A stretch of 64,000 nucleotides of DNA from Mesostigma viride (GCA_009746045.1 RPFO01001993.1:1-64000); one strand, 5' to 3'; shown: positions 1 through 11,290, counted from the first letter of the stretch. A program made the numbers and translations. Notes: a model not told the origin generated them from the letters alone.

Positions 1-943
1 GAGGGAGGGAGGAGGGAGGGAGGGAGGGGAGGGAGGAGGGAGGAGGGAGGGAGGGAGGGGAGGGAGGAGGAGGGGAGGAGGGAGGGAGGAGGGAGGGAGG
101 GAGGAGGGAGGGAGGAGGAGGGAGGGAGGGAGGAGGGGAGGAGGGAGGGAGGAGGGAGGGAGGGAGGAAGGGGAGGGGTAGGGAGAGGGAGGAGGGAGGA
201 GGAGGGAGGGAGGGAGGGAGGAGGGAGGGAGGGAGGGAGGGAGGGAGGGAGGAGGGAGGGAGGGAGGGAGGGAGGGAGGGAGGGAGGAGGGAGGGGAGGA
301 GGAGGGAGGGAGGGAGGGAGGAGGGAGGGAGGGAGGGAGGGAGGGAGGGAGGGAGGGAGGGAGGGAGGGAGGAGGAGGGAGGGAGGGAGGGAGGGAGGGA
401 GGGAGGGAGGAGGGAGGGAGGGAGGGAGGGAGGAGGGAGGGAGGGAGGGAGGGAGGGAGGGAGGGAGGGAGGAGGGAGGGAGGGAGGAGGGAGGAGGGAG
501 GGAGGGAGGGAGGGAGGGAGGGAGGGAGGGAGGGAGGGAGGAGGAGGGAGGGAGGGAGGGAGGGAGGGAGGGAGGGAGGAAGGAAGGAAGGAAGGAAGGA
601 AGGAAGGAAGGAAGGAAGGAAGGAAGGAAGGAAGGAAGGAAGGAAGGAAGGAAGGAAGGAAGGAAGGAAGGAAGGAAGGAAGGAAGGAAGGAAGGAAGGA
701 AGGAAGGAAGGAAGGAAGGAAGGAAGGAAGGAAGGAAGGAAGGAAGGAAGGAAGGAAGGAAGGAAGGAAGGAAGGAAGGAAGGAAGGAAGGAAGGAAGGA
801 AGGAAGGAAGGAAGGAAGGAAGGAAGGAAGGGAGGAAGGGATGCATGCATGCATGCATGCATGCATGCATGCATGCATGACTGACTGACTGACTGACTGA
901 CTGACTGACTGACTGACTGACTGACTGACTGACTGACTGACTG

Positions 944-975
<32 letters not shown>

Positions 976-1145
976 ACGGACGGACGGACGGACGGACGGA
1001 CGGACGGACGGACGGACGGACGGACGGACGGACGGACGGACGGACGGACGGACGGACGGACGGACGGACGGACGGACGGATGGACGGACGGACGGACGGA
1101 CGGACGGACGGACGGACGGACGGACGGACGGACGGACGGACTTGT

Positions 1146-1189
<44 letters not shown>

Positions 1190-1210
1190 TGACTGGGCAG
1201 GCAGGCACAT
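1..1210. repeat. Stepwise mosaic of tetranucleotide microsatellites
   Basis: A chain of pure 4-bp arrays with sharp borders. GGGA with scattered GGA units covers about 1-578, GGAA about 579-836, ATGC 841-879, TGAC about 877-968, GGAC about 969-1140 (one T variant near 1081), GGCT about 1146-1186, then short GACT and GGCA runs. Neighbouring motifs usually differ by one base. The first block is purine-only on this strand. No gene is seen in it, and it is not a telomeric repeat. Confidence 0.95.
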
Positions 1211-3668
1211 GGGAGACCCCTTGTGTAAATCTTCTTTTTATCATATGTTTTGACAACCTGTGGTGAGAAAACGCCAAACAGTGATGCCTAGGGTGGGATG
1301 GTACAAGGTTATCAAAACCCTTGCATAGCCGAGCTTGACAAAACTAACAATGGTTCGGGTTGAGATCAGGAGACATTGACACTTGTCACACTTCATTATC
1401 TGAGAAATCCCTGCAATGGTTTCTGACCTGACACACGCTTTAGAGACAAGAAGGTGCTCAATGTTGCAGTGTTCAACCCAGCTAGAAAGGGGCACAGGGA
1501 AGTGGGAGCTGTTGGTTTCCCTTGGGGTGGGGGAGGGGAGTGTGTACTCGAATACATGTCTTGGGGAATTTGGCCACATGCTACAGCACATCCTGTGTGA
1601 AGCCAGTGAGCAGCCGCGGACTCTAAGCTGGTTCTGAGGGCAGTGAGTTATGCTTGCCAAGAGTGGGGTCAAAATAGCAGGTAAGGATTTTGCTCAGCAG
1701 AGGCACCGCATGTCTGGGCACAGAAAGGGGCCTCCTGCATCCATCATGATCGCCTTGCCAAGCTTTACGGTGCATATTACTTACGCAGGCCGCCGCAAGG
1801 GTGCCAGAGGGCGTCCGCCGCGCACAGGGCCCAAGTCACGGTCAGCTGTGAGGGATGGAAGCTTTCTCTGGAAGGGAAAAACAACAACCGAGGGGAGTTG
1901 ACCATACACCCAGACACATGTAAAAAGAGGCTACCATGTGTCTATCAGCTGGTTGAAAGACAGGTGGCTGAGAAGGGGGGATGCTGCGCACCTAACCCTG
2001 TATTTCATAAAAGAATGGTTGAGATGACGTTGTTGAAAAAGTGGCGATAGGGAAGGTTTTTCTTACCTGGGATGTTTCAATGTCGAGAGCGGGCAGTGCC
2101 TTTCTGCTCATGCTCGACCGCTCAGTCGTGCATTAGAGAAGCCAAGTATGCAAACTCTAGCGATTGGGAACCGTCCATTCTACGGAAGGCCCGACATATC
2201 TATTTCCGTCAAAAGCTCACGCCGCAGGTCGGCGCCAACGGCTCCTCATGTTCATTGCGGTATGGACCCCCACATTGAGGAGGAAAGCAATTGTTTGTAC
2301 AAAGGTTGCAATTTATAATTTACTCATCCTGATAAATCCAAGGCTCGAATATACGCTCGTGAGCCAGAAGGGGACGTGGCTGTGACGGTTTAAACGATTC
2401 GGCTTGCACCTAGGCGCGATATAAGCGACCGTGCAAGCTTGACCTTGACGCACTACCCAGCGTTGGCATCACTAGGAATTCATAATATTCTTGTCAAAAC
2501 TATTTATTTCGAAAACACAGGCACTCTGGCCAAACGTATAGCTATGCAACTTATGCCACTTTACACGTAGTTTTCATAGTACCGTCAGCTACCCCTCGTT
2601 TTACCTGGAACGTGCTCCCCTTGTAAAATTTACTGCGAAATTTCAAATAATGGCAGTGAGCCAGTGAAACCCGCACATCATACATTCCCGGCAAAAAATA
2701 GAATACTAGTATAAGGCATTCACGCCTTAAGTTGGGTTGGCTTAAGTTGTGTTCACGCCTTAAGTTGGGTGAAATAAGGTTTCGGCATTACAAGTTCAAA
2801 GTAGTTCAGAACATAATGTTTGAGGATCGTTACTTCAAATTAGTAGAATTAAGTAGAATCACTCACGCCTTAAGTTCGTTTCACGCCTTAAGTTGGTGGG
2901 TTGACCCCCTCAAAAACCTCGAACCCAACTTAAGGCGTGAATGCCTGTACACTTGAGTACTTGGCAGTTGGCATAGCTTGGCAGTTGGCGCGGGATGTTA
3001 GCGGTTAGCCTGTTAGGGTGCCCTGAACTGTCCTGGTCAGTTCATGCCAATAGTCTGGTGGCAAGACTTCACGAATCAGTGCTGGAGAATTCCGCCCCCG
3101 CGTATCTCAGAATCCTGTGCGCCACGAATCCCAGTCGGCCGTTGAGACAAAAAATCCTGCAAGATACAAACCGAAAATTGCGTGGCAAGGTGCGCCAGTC
3201 CAACTCAGGAGGTACCACTCCTGGCGCGGCGCGGCTTTGTGTTTGGGTGTGCGCGGTCCAGCTTAGCGCGGGCTGCCCGGAACAACCGCTTATGTTACGT
3301 TACTACTGACCTAGACGGTATCTGTCAGACCTGTAACTAAGGATTCTTGGTGGACCGTCGGTTGAAGCCGTGGAAAGCAAGCCTGCGCATCCATCCGGTC
3401 GCAGTACCTTCGGTTACTCCCGTTACAGCTTGCGTGGGCTACCGTATGCTTTCATCTTCGCAAAAATCGGTCAGAGCTGCCCTCCGATCCTGGCTTTCAT
3501 GCTGGCTCTGCCAGGGGAATTTGTGGATGCGCGCTTGTGTGTGGATCGGAACGCTCGAGAGTTGTGCATCCCTATAGCCTAAAACCGAGGGACGAAGGGA
3601 ACACAACGGGAGGTTGGGTTGTTTTAAATATTTAGTTCGGGCATCAGCTAGAACAGATCTATTCGGCT
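1211..3668. other. Intergenic region upstream of the coiled-coil gene
   Basis: No protein family is recognisable in any frame, and the open frames are short and unlike each other. The only structure seen is a cluster of short repeats at 2705-2945. The last few hundred bases before 3669 should contain the promoter and 5' leader of the next gene, but I see no clear TATA box or initiator. Confidence 0.5.
2718..2945. repeat. Cluster of short direct and inverted repeats
   Basis: The motif CACGCCTTAAGTTGG or close variants occurs at about 2719, 2756, 2866 and 2882 on the + strand. It occurs once inverted at about 2923-2940 (CCAACTTAAGGCGTGA). The core CTTAAG is itself palindromic. The inverted copy could form a large hairpin with any forward copy. 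Confidence 0.7.
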
Positions 3669-6600
3669 ATGGCCACCGCTCGCGCCGTCGCGGCCCTATC
3701 GCTGCGTGGTTGCGGTCCTTCTCCAGCGCAACGCGGAGGAGATGATGCTAAGGTATGTGTATAGGCGCCAAGACGGTTCAGAAACATCGCCCTTGGTTGT
3801 GTCCTGGAAGACGCGGCACATTGTCTTTTGAACCTCTCCTCCTTCTCCATTTTCCAAGCTTCAGCCAGCCGCCGCCGCCCCCCCCTAACCCCTGCCCTTC
3901 TGTTGCCGTTTGTTTTGTGCTGTGGGTCCTGTAGCCCTTTTTGGCGCCGGGAGGACGGTCCCTGTTGAAGGCGCGCCATTCTGCCGTGAAGCCCAACACC
4001 CCAATCGCGCCAGTTACCACCGCCGTTTTGGAACGACCAAAAAAGGAAAAGAAAAATGAAGAGGTGCCTTTGGCGCTAGAGCGCCTGTTCCAGCAGTCCA
4101 CAGCGCCCGATGCATACCCAGACTCTTCCGCCATGGAGGAGCTGGTCGCCGTTGTGTCGGAGCTGGAGGCTAGCCTATTGTCCGCGGTTGGTGACCTCCG
4201 CGCCAAGGAGGACGAGATCCGTCAGTCCGAGGAGGTCCTGGCCGCAGAGCGTGCCGCCGTGGCTCGCGCCCGTAAAGAGGTCGCTGAGCGCGAGAAGCAG
4301 ATCGAGGAGGCGCTCAAGGACAAGGCGGCCAAAGTAGAGGAGCTGGCCCGCGCGCGGCAGGCCCTGGAGGAGCAGCTGGCGTCCCAGCAGGTCTCGAACG
4401 CGACGCTCTCGAGCAAAGAGAAGGAGCTGGCCGAGTACCGGTCTCGTGTCGACCAGGCCACGCACGAGTTCAAGGAGCTCGAGGCCAAGTTCCGCGCCAA
4501 GGACGTGGAACTGACCGCGGCCCTCAAGCGTGTGGCGGAGACCGAGAAGTCCCTGGCGGCGGAGCGGTCCGCTTCCTTGAAAAAGGAGAATGAGATCCAG
4601 ATGCTCCGCAAGGCGCTGTCCAAGCGTGAGGGCGAGTTGTCGACCGCGTCGCAGATGCTGGAAGCGAAGAAGTCCACGCTGACCTCGGTCGAGAAGGAGC
4701 TCGCGAAGAAGGTCTCCGCGTGGATGACGGCGGAAGAGGAGATCAAGGTCATGGAGTCGGCGCTCCAGTTGTCCGATAAAGCCCTCACGTTCACCTCGAG
4801 TGAGCTGGGCTCTGCCAAGAAGGTGCTCCTCAAGGTGCGCGCGGAGCTGGAGGCCTCGCAGAAGGACGTGGTGAACTTCCGTAAAGAGATCAAGCGGACG
4901 GGCCAGGCGCTCTCGAAACGCCAGCAGGAGCTCGTCACGCTGAACACAGCGCTCAACGGCCGGGAGGTGGAGCTGGAGGCGGCACAGAAGGCACTCCAGA
5001 AGAAGGCGGAGAAGCTTGAGGAGGCGCGTGCTGCCCTGCTGGACAAGGACGCTGTCATCAGCGGCCAGCTGGCGACGATCAAGGAGAAGGAGGGCGAGCT
5101 CGAGGAGAAGAGGAGGGAGCTGCGCGTGGCTGAGCAGGTAATGCGGGAGAAGATCGGGTGTAGGGTAGGGAGGGAGACTGTAGCGGGACAGGAGAGGAGG
5201 TAGCTGCGCGTGGCTGAGCTGGTAACTATCAAGGGCCGAGTGTAAAGTGTTTCCAGAGCGGGTTGGTATCAGGGCTGAGGGCAGGTGAAGTGGGAGGAGA
5301 CTGGGGGCGTACAACAGGTACGCCGGCCGGATGGGGTCACCCCCCTAATCAGTGTGGCAGGGGTGTTAGCCAGTACGCCTGCCGGTGGTGGTGATGGTAG
5401 GGTGGTGGTGGGGCAGGGAGTAGGCTGCTTGGAGCTTTGGGGGCAGCGAAACATTAGGGGAGGGGGATTAGGCATCGGCCACTTCTATTTGGCCCCGTTC
5501 GTAGGGGCAGGCTGTTTGACAGTCTGAGGATGTCCGTTATAGTTCGAAGGTTTTCTCTGGCCTTCCTGTGCGCCCCATGGGGTGCCAGGTGCCAGACAGG
5601 CTGCTGCCAGTTGTGCCCACGCGCGGCCAGGCAGGCATGTGTGCATACGCATATCCCATGCCCCCCCCCCCCCCCCCGCCCCCCTTCCCAACGCATAGCG
5701 GCTTGCATGAGCTGTCAGGCTTGGATGTTTATTCCCATGGATAACTTGTGTGAACTGGGCTGTGTTGGGGTGAGGATGGCTGGTGGCTCACTTAAGGTCA
5801 TGGTCCCCATGGCACACTGTTTGAATGACCGCCCCATCGAAGAACTGCTAGTTCTTTCACATAGTTGTAATTATTATTAGATCTAAGATTATGTTGTTAA
5901 TGGGTTGAAGGCGAATGGGGAAATTGATCGCTGTTCGCTAAGTAGCATATTTTACAGATAAGTGCGGATGCACAAGAGGCCAGTGTCTTGTGAGAAACAT
6001 ATGTTTCTTTATCTGGAGTTGCAATCTCCCTTCCCATTCCTAGTCCCTGCCTTGATAGACCCATAGCTTCGGCCATGGTGGTGAGGTGGGATGCCCCTTC
6101 TTAGCTCTTGTCCGGTTGTATTCCTGAGAGCCCATGTTTGTGGCTAGCTTTGCTGTGGGTGCATATGCTTTGATGTCAGCATGGCCACCTGCTCTGCCTG
6201 CCTTTTTGTTTTGTGAACCCTTCACCCCTCGCGGTCCCTCCCGCCTCAGGCCCCCCACTCCCTGAATGTCATCGCTTACGTCTTCTTGTCAACCTAGTGT
6301 GGTGCTTTGTCTTGGTGTCTTAGCGTATACAAACTTGCTCTTGGGCAACTCAGTTGTATGATCATCACTTCCCCGTGTTTATTCAAGTTTGTTCTGTTTA
6401 TTCAAGGCTCCTCCCTCCTGATTTTAGGCTCCTCCCTCTTGATCTTAGGCTCCTCCCTCCTGATCTTAGGCTCCTCCCTGTCATAGCGCCTGCTCCCACT
6501 CCCTCAGTCGTCTCTGCCTTGCCTACCCACGGTCTCATGTTTTGTATTGTCATCCCTGGCCACGCTCTCTGCCCCCACCTTGCCCCCTCGTCTCGCTCCC

Positions 6601-7699
6601 TCCCCGCCACCACCACCACCACCAGGAGATTGCCTCGCTGCGCAACACGGTGGCCGAGAAGGAGGCGCATCTGGCGCGCATGCAGCTTCTGCTGGCGCAG
6701 CGCACCGAGGAGCTCGCCAACGCCGACGCGATGGTCCAGCGCCAGCGTGACGCGCTGGCCACCGCCACCAAGGAGATCTCCGCCAAGGACGACATGATCA
6801 CCAAGCTGGAGAGCCAGCTGGCCGAGGCCGAGGGCGAGCTGACCCGGCTGCACACCGCGCTGGGCAACAAGGAGACTGAGCTCTCCTCACTGCAAGCGCA
6901 GCTGGCGGGCACCAAGATGGAGCTGACCGTGTCGGCGGGGCAGGTCGTCTCCGCCACCAACGCGTTCAAGTTCATCTCCGACCTGTCCCGGTCCCTCCTG
7001 GCAGACTCGGCCGCCGCGCTGGCGTCCGCCACCGACGCCTCTGCCGACTCATCCCCCCTGATGGATGTGCATGCGCTCGAGCGGAGGTCCGCAGAACTCT
7101 CGGCTGCAAACGCTGCCCTGCGGGAGCAGGTCAAGGCGCTCTCCCAGGGCCGGCTGACCCTCTCCAAGGAGAACATTGGCGAGCTCAACCAGCTGGTCGC
7201 CCAGCTGGAGGCCGCAAAGGAGTCCCTCATGGGCAAGGACGCGGAGCTGGCAGCTGCGCGCGCGATGGTCCAGGAGCGCGAGGCACAGATGCGGTCGCTC
7301 CAGCGTGAGCTGCGGAAGGCGCAGCACCGGGCGGCCAGCGCAACGGCTGCGAGGGTGGCCATCACAGGCGCGGGGGCCGCGGCGGAGGTCGCGGGCGAGG
7401 TGGTCAGCAGCACGCTCCAGCGGCTGTCGGCCATGTCCGCAAGCTTTGCCAAGCAGTCGGCGGCTGACATCGCCCGGGTCACGGTCGGCAGGGCGCCCGC
7501 GCCCGCGGCGGCCGGGGCGGGTGCGGACGTGAGCAGTGCCGCGTTGGATCTGGGCGTGGACGGCGTGCTCGTCGAGGACCTGGGCCGCGCGCGCCGCGAG
7601 CTGCAGCGCAAAGAGAAAGCGCTTGCGGTTGCGCGGTCGGCGATGAACAGCATTGTGGAGCTCTCGCGCTCGCTCGTCATGGGCGCGCAGATGGCATAG
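3669..7699 (+). CDS. Long coiled-coil protein, possibly plastid-targeted (3 exons, 786 aa)
   Basis: The model is join(3669..3752, 3935..5137, 6626..7699). All junctions are phase 0 with GT-AG ends (AAG|gtatgt, cctgtag|CCC; CAG|gtaatg, caccag|GAG). The first 28 residues are rich in Ala, Arg and Ser with no acid until residue 25, resembling a chloroplast or mitochondrial transit peptide; this is inference. Residues about 65-430 and 430-640 are almost continuous heptad-type coiled coil rich in Glu, Lys, Ala and Leu, with repeated KE-x-EL units. A small motif, I-x-x-LSRSL, occurs in the second half (SDLSRSLLADS) and again at the C-terminus (VELSRSLVMG). The region before the C-terminus is Ala/Gly-rich. 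No enzymatic domain is seen. The architecture recalls plastid filament-like coiled-coil proteins such as MFP1, but coiled coils resemble each other, so no name is assigned. Codon third positions are strongly G/C. The second intron (1488 bp) carries a duplicated donor region. Confidence 0.8.
5138..6625 (+). other. Intron 2 of the coiled-coil gene, with a duplicated exon edge
   Basis: GT-AG intron. The last 27 bases of exon 2 plus the donor (5111-5140) are repeated with few changes at 5196-5225, giving a second potential donor (GAGCTG|gtaact) 86 bp downstream. A poly-C tract lies at about 5661-5677. A short repeated GCTCCTCCCT unit lies at 6408-6480 shortly before the acceptor, and the acceptor itself follows a CAC run. 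Confidence 0.8.
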
Positions 7700-8715
7700 A
7701 CCGGGGCAGCGCCGCGGTTGGCTTGAAGAAGGCCTTTGGCCGGATGGCGTAAGGCAGGGCGGGCAGGTGCGCTGATGGCATACGTGAGGGTGCTACGCCC
7801 AGAATGGGCTAGAGCAGCTAAGTAGTCGCCCTCGCATCGCCTAGGGAGGGTAGCCCTCTGAAGTCTTCAAGGAGGAAAGCCCCAGTTGTCTGTCTAAGGA
7901 GGGCCAGAGGCTTGTGGCTTTGATATGTGTGGGAAGGGGGGGGTGGCGAGCCAAGCCGCCCCGTCTCTGCGGCAAGCGGTGTTTCCTAATGGGTTGGTCG
8001 CGGAGCGGGTTCTGACCTGCTTGCTCTCCACGTATGGCTGGCAGGGAGAGTGGGCACGGCCCTTCCTGATCCCATCGGTTGCGGCCGCTGGATGTACAAA
8101 TATTCTCATTGATGGGCATGTGGGGACGGATGCATGCGTGATGGGTTCCTGAGGCGCACGGGCCCTGGGCAGTGCAGCGGCGCGTAGGAACAAGTGTTGG
8201 CATTCTGCGGCGGGGGCGCAGATCTGTATAGCAAGCGATGATGCCTCGCTAGGATTGTTTAGTATATCGGCTGGGTGGCTGTGAGGGCATGCGGGGGCTG
8301 GATGCCGTGCCACCGTTGGCAATTTGAGGAAGCGCGGGTAATGCTCGTGTCTTCGTCTATTTCATCTCTAGGGTGTGGTGCTGTGCGCTGCTACGGAGAG
8401 CTTTTAAAAAGGGTGGCCACCGCTTTATCACGGCAGATAAAGTAAGGCCCGCTTGGCGCAAGTTTTTTTTCCGGTGTGCCTGCAAGCACCCTGTGTTCAA
8501 GATAAAGAAAGCATGCAACGGCATGCCCAGTCCAGGGACTGGTGATGGGCTGAGGTCCCTTTCGCTATCCCTGGAAGTATCTTGTGTTGTGGCTAATGCA
8601 CCCCTTACTCCTACATTAGATAGTTTAAACTGCCTTTTGACTGTTATTATTATTTGTAATCAAAATTTTTCTTGTCAAGTGACAGCGTACCACGCTAAGC
8701 ATTCCTCCCTAGGTT
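7700..8715. other. 3' flank of the coiled-coil gene; no gene seen
   Basis: The open frames here are short and have no recognisable domains. The stretch presumably starts with the 3' UTR of the preceding gene. I cannot identify a polyadenylation signal with confidence. Confidence 0.4.
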
Positions 8716-9000
8716 GAAGTCGAGTTGTTTAGGAGGATATCCGCCCAGCTCCTTGCGCTCGACAAGCGGCTCGCGAACCACGCCATCGCCATCGAGTGCC
8801 TGAAATTAAAACACCGCAGGCCTAGCTCACCGCCCAGGTGGTGAAGGACGTACGTACATTGCCACCGACCAGGCCAGCCCCTGCTGGCCAGCCGCGGCGA
8901 TTCACCTATAGCGCGGCCCACCGCGGCCCAGACCAGCGGGCGCCGCCATGCTGCTGAACCATATCACCTCACCTCAGAATATCACCTCCACCATCTTCCC
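8716..9000 (+). pseudogene. Decayed LINE ORF1 fragment (N-terminal half)
   Basis: The DNA matches the reverse complement of about 20520-20700. Shared stretches include ACGCCATCGC-ATCGAG, ACACCGCAGGCCT, ACCGCCCAGG-GGTGAAGGAC and CATGCT-AACCATA-CACC. In the better preserved copy this encodes the segment between the leader and the nucleic-acid-binding part of the ORF1p-like protein. Here the frame is broken by several indels and stops. It sits directly before the SINE-containing repeat block. Confidence 0.7.
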
Positions 9001-9052
9001 CACCTATGACGGGCTCCCCTTCGCTGGGAGTTGCCCGAGACTCTGGGTGGTG

Positions 9053-9632
9053 CAGGTGCCCTAGTGCACCTAGAGCAAGTGTTGTTTACATTCCCACCCT
9101 TGCAGGAAGTAGCTTAGAATGTATGATAGGCCATATTCTGATCAGGCACTCCGCAAAGGTGACCATTTGCGTTCAGTGCCGGGCCGCGGAAAACGCGGAA
9201 AAACGCGATCTGCAAATGAATCCGACCGGAATCGAACTGGGGACCTCTCGCACCAATTTTGCTGACTATAGGACGGACGTCTCCGGTTACCATGGCATCG
9301 CCAACTTACACCTACAGTCATCAGCAAAAGTTCTCCTGTCCGGGGAGTGATGCAAGCCTTTCGGATTTGGTACTAGATAAATCACTCGAGATCTGTGTGT
9401 AGGAGTACTACACACGTGTCTGCACGCGAGACTTGTTCAGTCTCGCACCGTGAGACGGGCTGAACACGGCTGAAACCTTCTTTTTAGTAGAAGGGGGCGT
9501 AGCCGGTACTATCGAAATCAGCCAAGCGTATATTCTGATCAGGCACTCCGCAAAGGTGAAAACCATTTGCGTTCAGCCATATGCCCCTTCTCTGGGCTAT
9601 GTGCTACAGATACTCCCAACGGAGTTATCAAA
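9053..9632 (-). repeat. Dispersed repeat family A, interrupted by a SINE-like insertion
   Basis: The outer parts (about 9053-9130 and 9583-9632) are the reverse complement of the uninterrupted copies at 19570-19700 and 63495-63620, with landmarks AAGCTACTTCCTGCAAGG and the stretch around ACTCCCAACGGAGTTAT. Between them lies a block absent from those two copies. The block is flanked by CCATAT at 9131-9136 and 9577-9582, so this locus is an occupied site and the others are empty sites. Confidence 0.75.
9137..9576 (-). mobile_element. tRNA-derived SINE-like element
   Basis: The insertion is flanked by a 6-bp duplication (CCATAT). On the minus strand, 9304-9221 reads like a degenerate tRNA: a good Pol III B box (AGTTCGATTCC) preceded at tRNA-like spacing by a weak A box. 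A second full-length relative lies at 61460-61966 on the + strand. The element also contains a palindromic stretch around TAGGAGTACTACACAC (about 9400). A 40-bp segment (TATTCTGATCAGGCACTCCG and following bases) occurs near both ends, at 9134 and 9531, as a direct repeat. The T-arm pairs imperfectly, so this is a SINE head and not a working tRNA gene. Confidence 0.6.
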
Positions 9633-9637
9633 GAGAC

Positions 9638-10195
9638 AACCAGCGCAGGCCAGAATTCGGGAGAATCCGGACCATGGTAGCTCGAGCCTGCCGTTATCTT
9701 TTCCGCGTTTTCGAGTCGTTCAGGATGATGAAGATGAATGGTGATGGAAATGTGTATCCTTGTGCATTGAAATTATGGCTGGCTTACGTGTGGAGCGACT
9801 AGATGACCTAGACGGTGGGGCCGGAAACAGCATGCTTGATCAGGGCGTGTGTTTCTAGCCTAACTGGCCGGGAGTGTCTAGTGGTGAGCACCATTGCTGC
9901 GATCGCTCTCCCACCATTTACGAGGAAATACCCGCAAATGGAAAACCACTGAAAAGGTCTAGCTAGTCAGTCATCACGTTAGCCATGCCATGATTCCAAA
10001 CGTCCAAGAACTGCACACGGTGCAAAGGCAAAAAGCCGGAGGACAGCCCTTTCAAATGTGCGGCGGGAACCAAAAGCCCGCGGATGCCAGAAAACATCGT
10101 GTTGCGGCAGCGACGCGGCGATGTGGACAACGAATCCAGTGCCAAGCTCGGAACAGCCGCAAAGGAGATCTGGCATCACAGGGTTCAGATGTGCG
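9638..10195 (+). repeat. Dispersed repeat B, copy 1 (inverted relative to 25616-26185)
   Basis: About 555 bp that match the reverse complement of 25616-26185 almost base for base, for example the segment around CTGCACACGGTGCAAAGGC. The outer ~75 bp (ACCAGCGCAGGCCAGAA onward) also occur alone at 27590-27670 and 63915-63990. Reading frames are open in short pieces only and show no clear domain. The outer end shares the ~20-nt string around AAGGAGACAACCAGCGC with the 5' part of the LINE ORF1 at 21180-21200, so it may be a LINE-derived satellite of that family. Confidence 0.8.
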
Positions 10196-10239
10196 GAGAT
10201 ACTATGCGATCCAATGGTTTTCACCTTTGCGGAGTGCCT

Positions 10240-10378
10240 GATCAAATACTATGCGATCCAGCCGGTCCACGACCTGTTTGTAGAGCTTGTGCCAAGGGGC
10301 AGCACCGAACAGATGTGGGTGACGTTGCAAAAAACATCGGACTTGACGGAGCATAATGGCTCGGTCATAGTCTTTGGT
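10240..10378 (-). repeat. Dispersed repeat C, copy 1 (inverted relative to 21578-21715)
   Basis: Matches the reverse complement of 21578-21715 closely, including ATACTATGCGATCCAGCCGG and the stretch encoding nothing recognisable around AACATCGGACTTGACGGA. It directly follows repeat B. Confidence 0.8.
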
Positions 10379-10454
10379 TCCTAATTAAATTTATGTTCCT
10401 AATTAATTCTCCGCATTAATTGCTGCATGCACAGCTCAAGCAACAGACGCTTGA

Positions 10455-10600
10455 CCTTAATTCGCGAGGAGCTAGGCTGAGCTCGACAGGAGCGCAGCCT
10501 CAACGTCATCGTCAAGCATGCTTTGACCAGAGCTCTGCCAGGTGAGAACTCTGAGAAGCTTGCCAAGGCGTTTCATGAGAACAACAACTTTGCCCCAACC
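10455..10600 (+). pseudogene. LINE ORF1 fragment (middle part)
   Basis: Matches the reverse complement of about 20330-20470. Landmarks are CTCAACG-CATC-TCAAG and GGTGAGAA-TC-GAGAAGCTTGC, the region that encodes the SEKLA-RAF motif of ORF1p in the better copy. Frames are broken. Confidence 0.65.
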
Positions 10601-10725
10601 CTGCCAGCCGTTAAGAATGTACTCCAGCACAAGTACATTTTGAGTTTTTCCAAGTTTCCTGTTTTTTGCTTGTTTCAAGTTCAGTTTTGCATAAAAAGTG
10701 TCCCCATAGCCCCTGGATCTCATCT

Positions 10726-10817
10726 GGAGGTAGTTGAACTAGTATATGCTACAATATACTAGGTTGTACTATTTTCTACTACATTTATACTATAATGTAC
10801 TAAATTGAACTACCTCT
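10726..10817. repeat. AT-rich ~92 bp inverted repeat (MITE-like hairpin)
   Basis: The ends GGAGGTAGTTGAA and TTGAACTACCTCT are near-inverse copies. The middle is a run of TAGTAT/ATACTA-type palindromic words. Size and structure fit a very small hairpin element, but no target-site duplication was established. Confidence 0.5.
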
Positions 10818-11290
10818 GAACTAATTGTAACTGTGATTGATGCCCCTGTAACGTCTCCCAATGCTCAATAACAGGTCTGGCCACCATTGGTGACCTTCTA
10901 GAGCCATTCACAGCTGCATTTCATGGATCACCGCACCAAAAAAAATTGTTTTACTTAGCCTTATCAACATGGGAATGAGGGCTTTGGTGTGCAAACATGT
11001 GCACATGTGTGCTAAAAATTGGACATTCTGACACTGTGCGAGAGTCTGGTAATACTTAAGCACTTCAGGTCATGATCGAAGTATAGGATGAACCGATGCA
11101 AGCAATCAAGCATTATGCAAGGAATGGAATGCTGCAATGAATTTTAGCAGTAATACTTGCAACTAGGGAACACACGATAAAGTCACGAATCTGACATGCA
11201 TTGTGCCGTCATGGCACATGCATGAACATGTACACGAACAGAGGATCACGCGGACGCCCGCGCGCACGCGCATGGCAATCCCCATGCCCC
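10818..11290. other. No gene seen
   Basis: AT-richer intergenic sequence between the hairpin and the hexanucleotide arrays, without recognisable features. Confidence 0.4.

Noticed and set aside
1-1210. Telomere or subtelomere end
   Set aside because: No TTAGGG, TTTAGGG or TTTTAGGG-type repeat is present, only tetranucleotide arrays.
4175-5314. 379- and 336-codon minus-strand frames
   Set aside because: Antisense shadows of the coiled-coil exon, Leu/Arg or Ser rich as expected from GC-rich codons. The plus strand has coherent splice joins and heptads.
6550-7680. 376-codon minus-strand frame
   Set aside because: Antisense shadow of exon 3 of the coiled-coil gene.
9221-9304. Functional tRNA gene on the minus strand
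   Set aside because: The T-stem has mismatches, no acceptor stem pairs well, and the same degenerate sequence recurs inside the element at 61802. It is treated as a SINE head.
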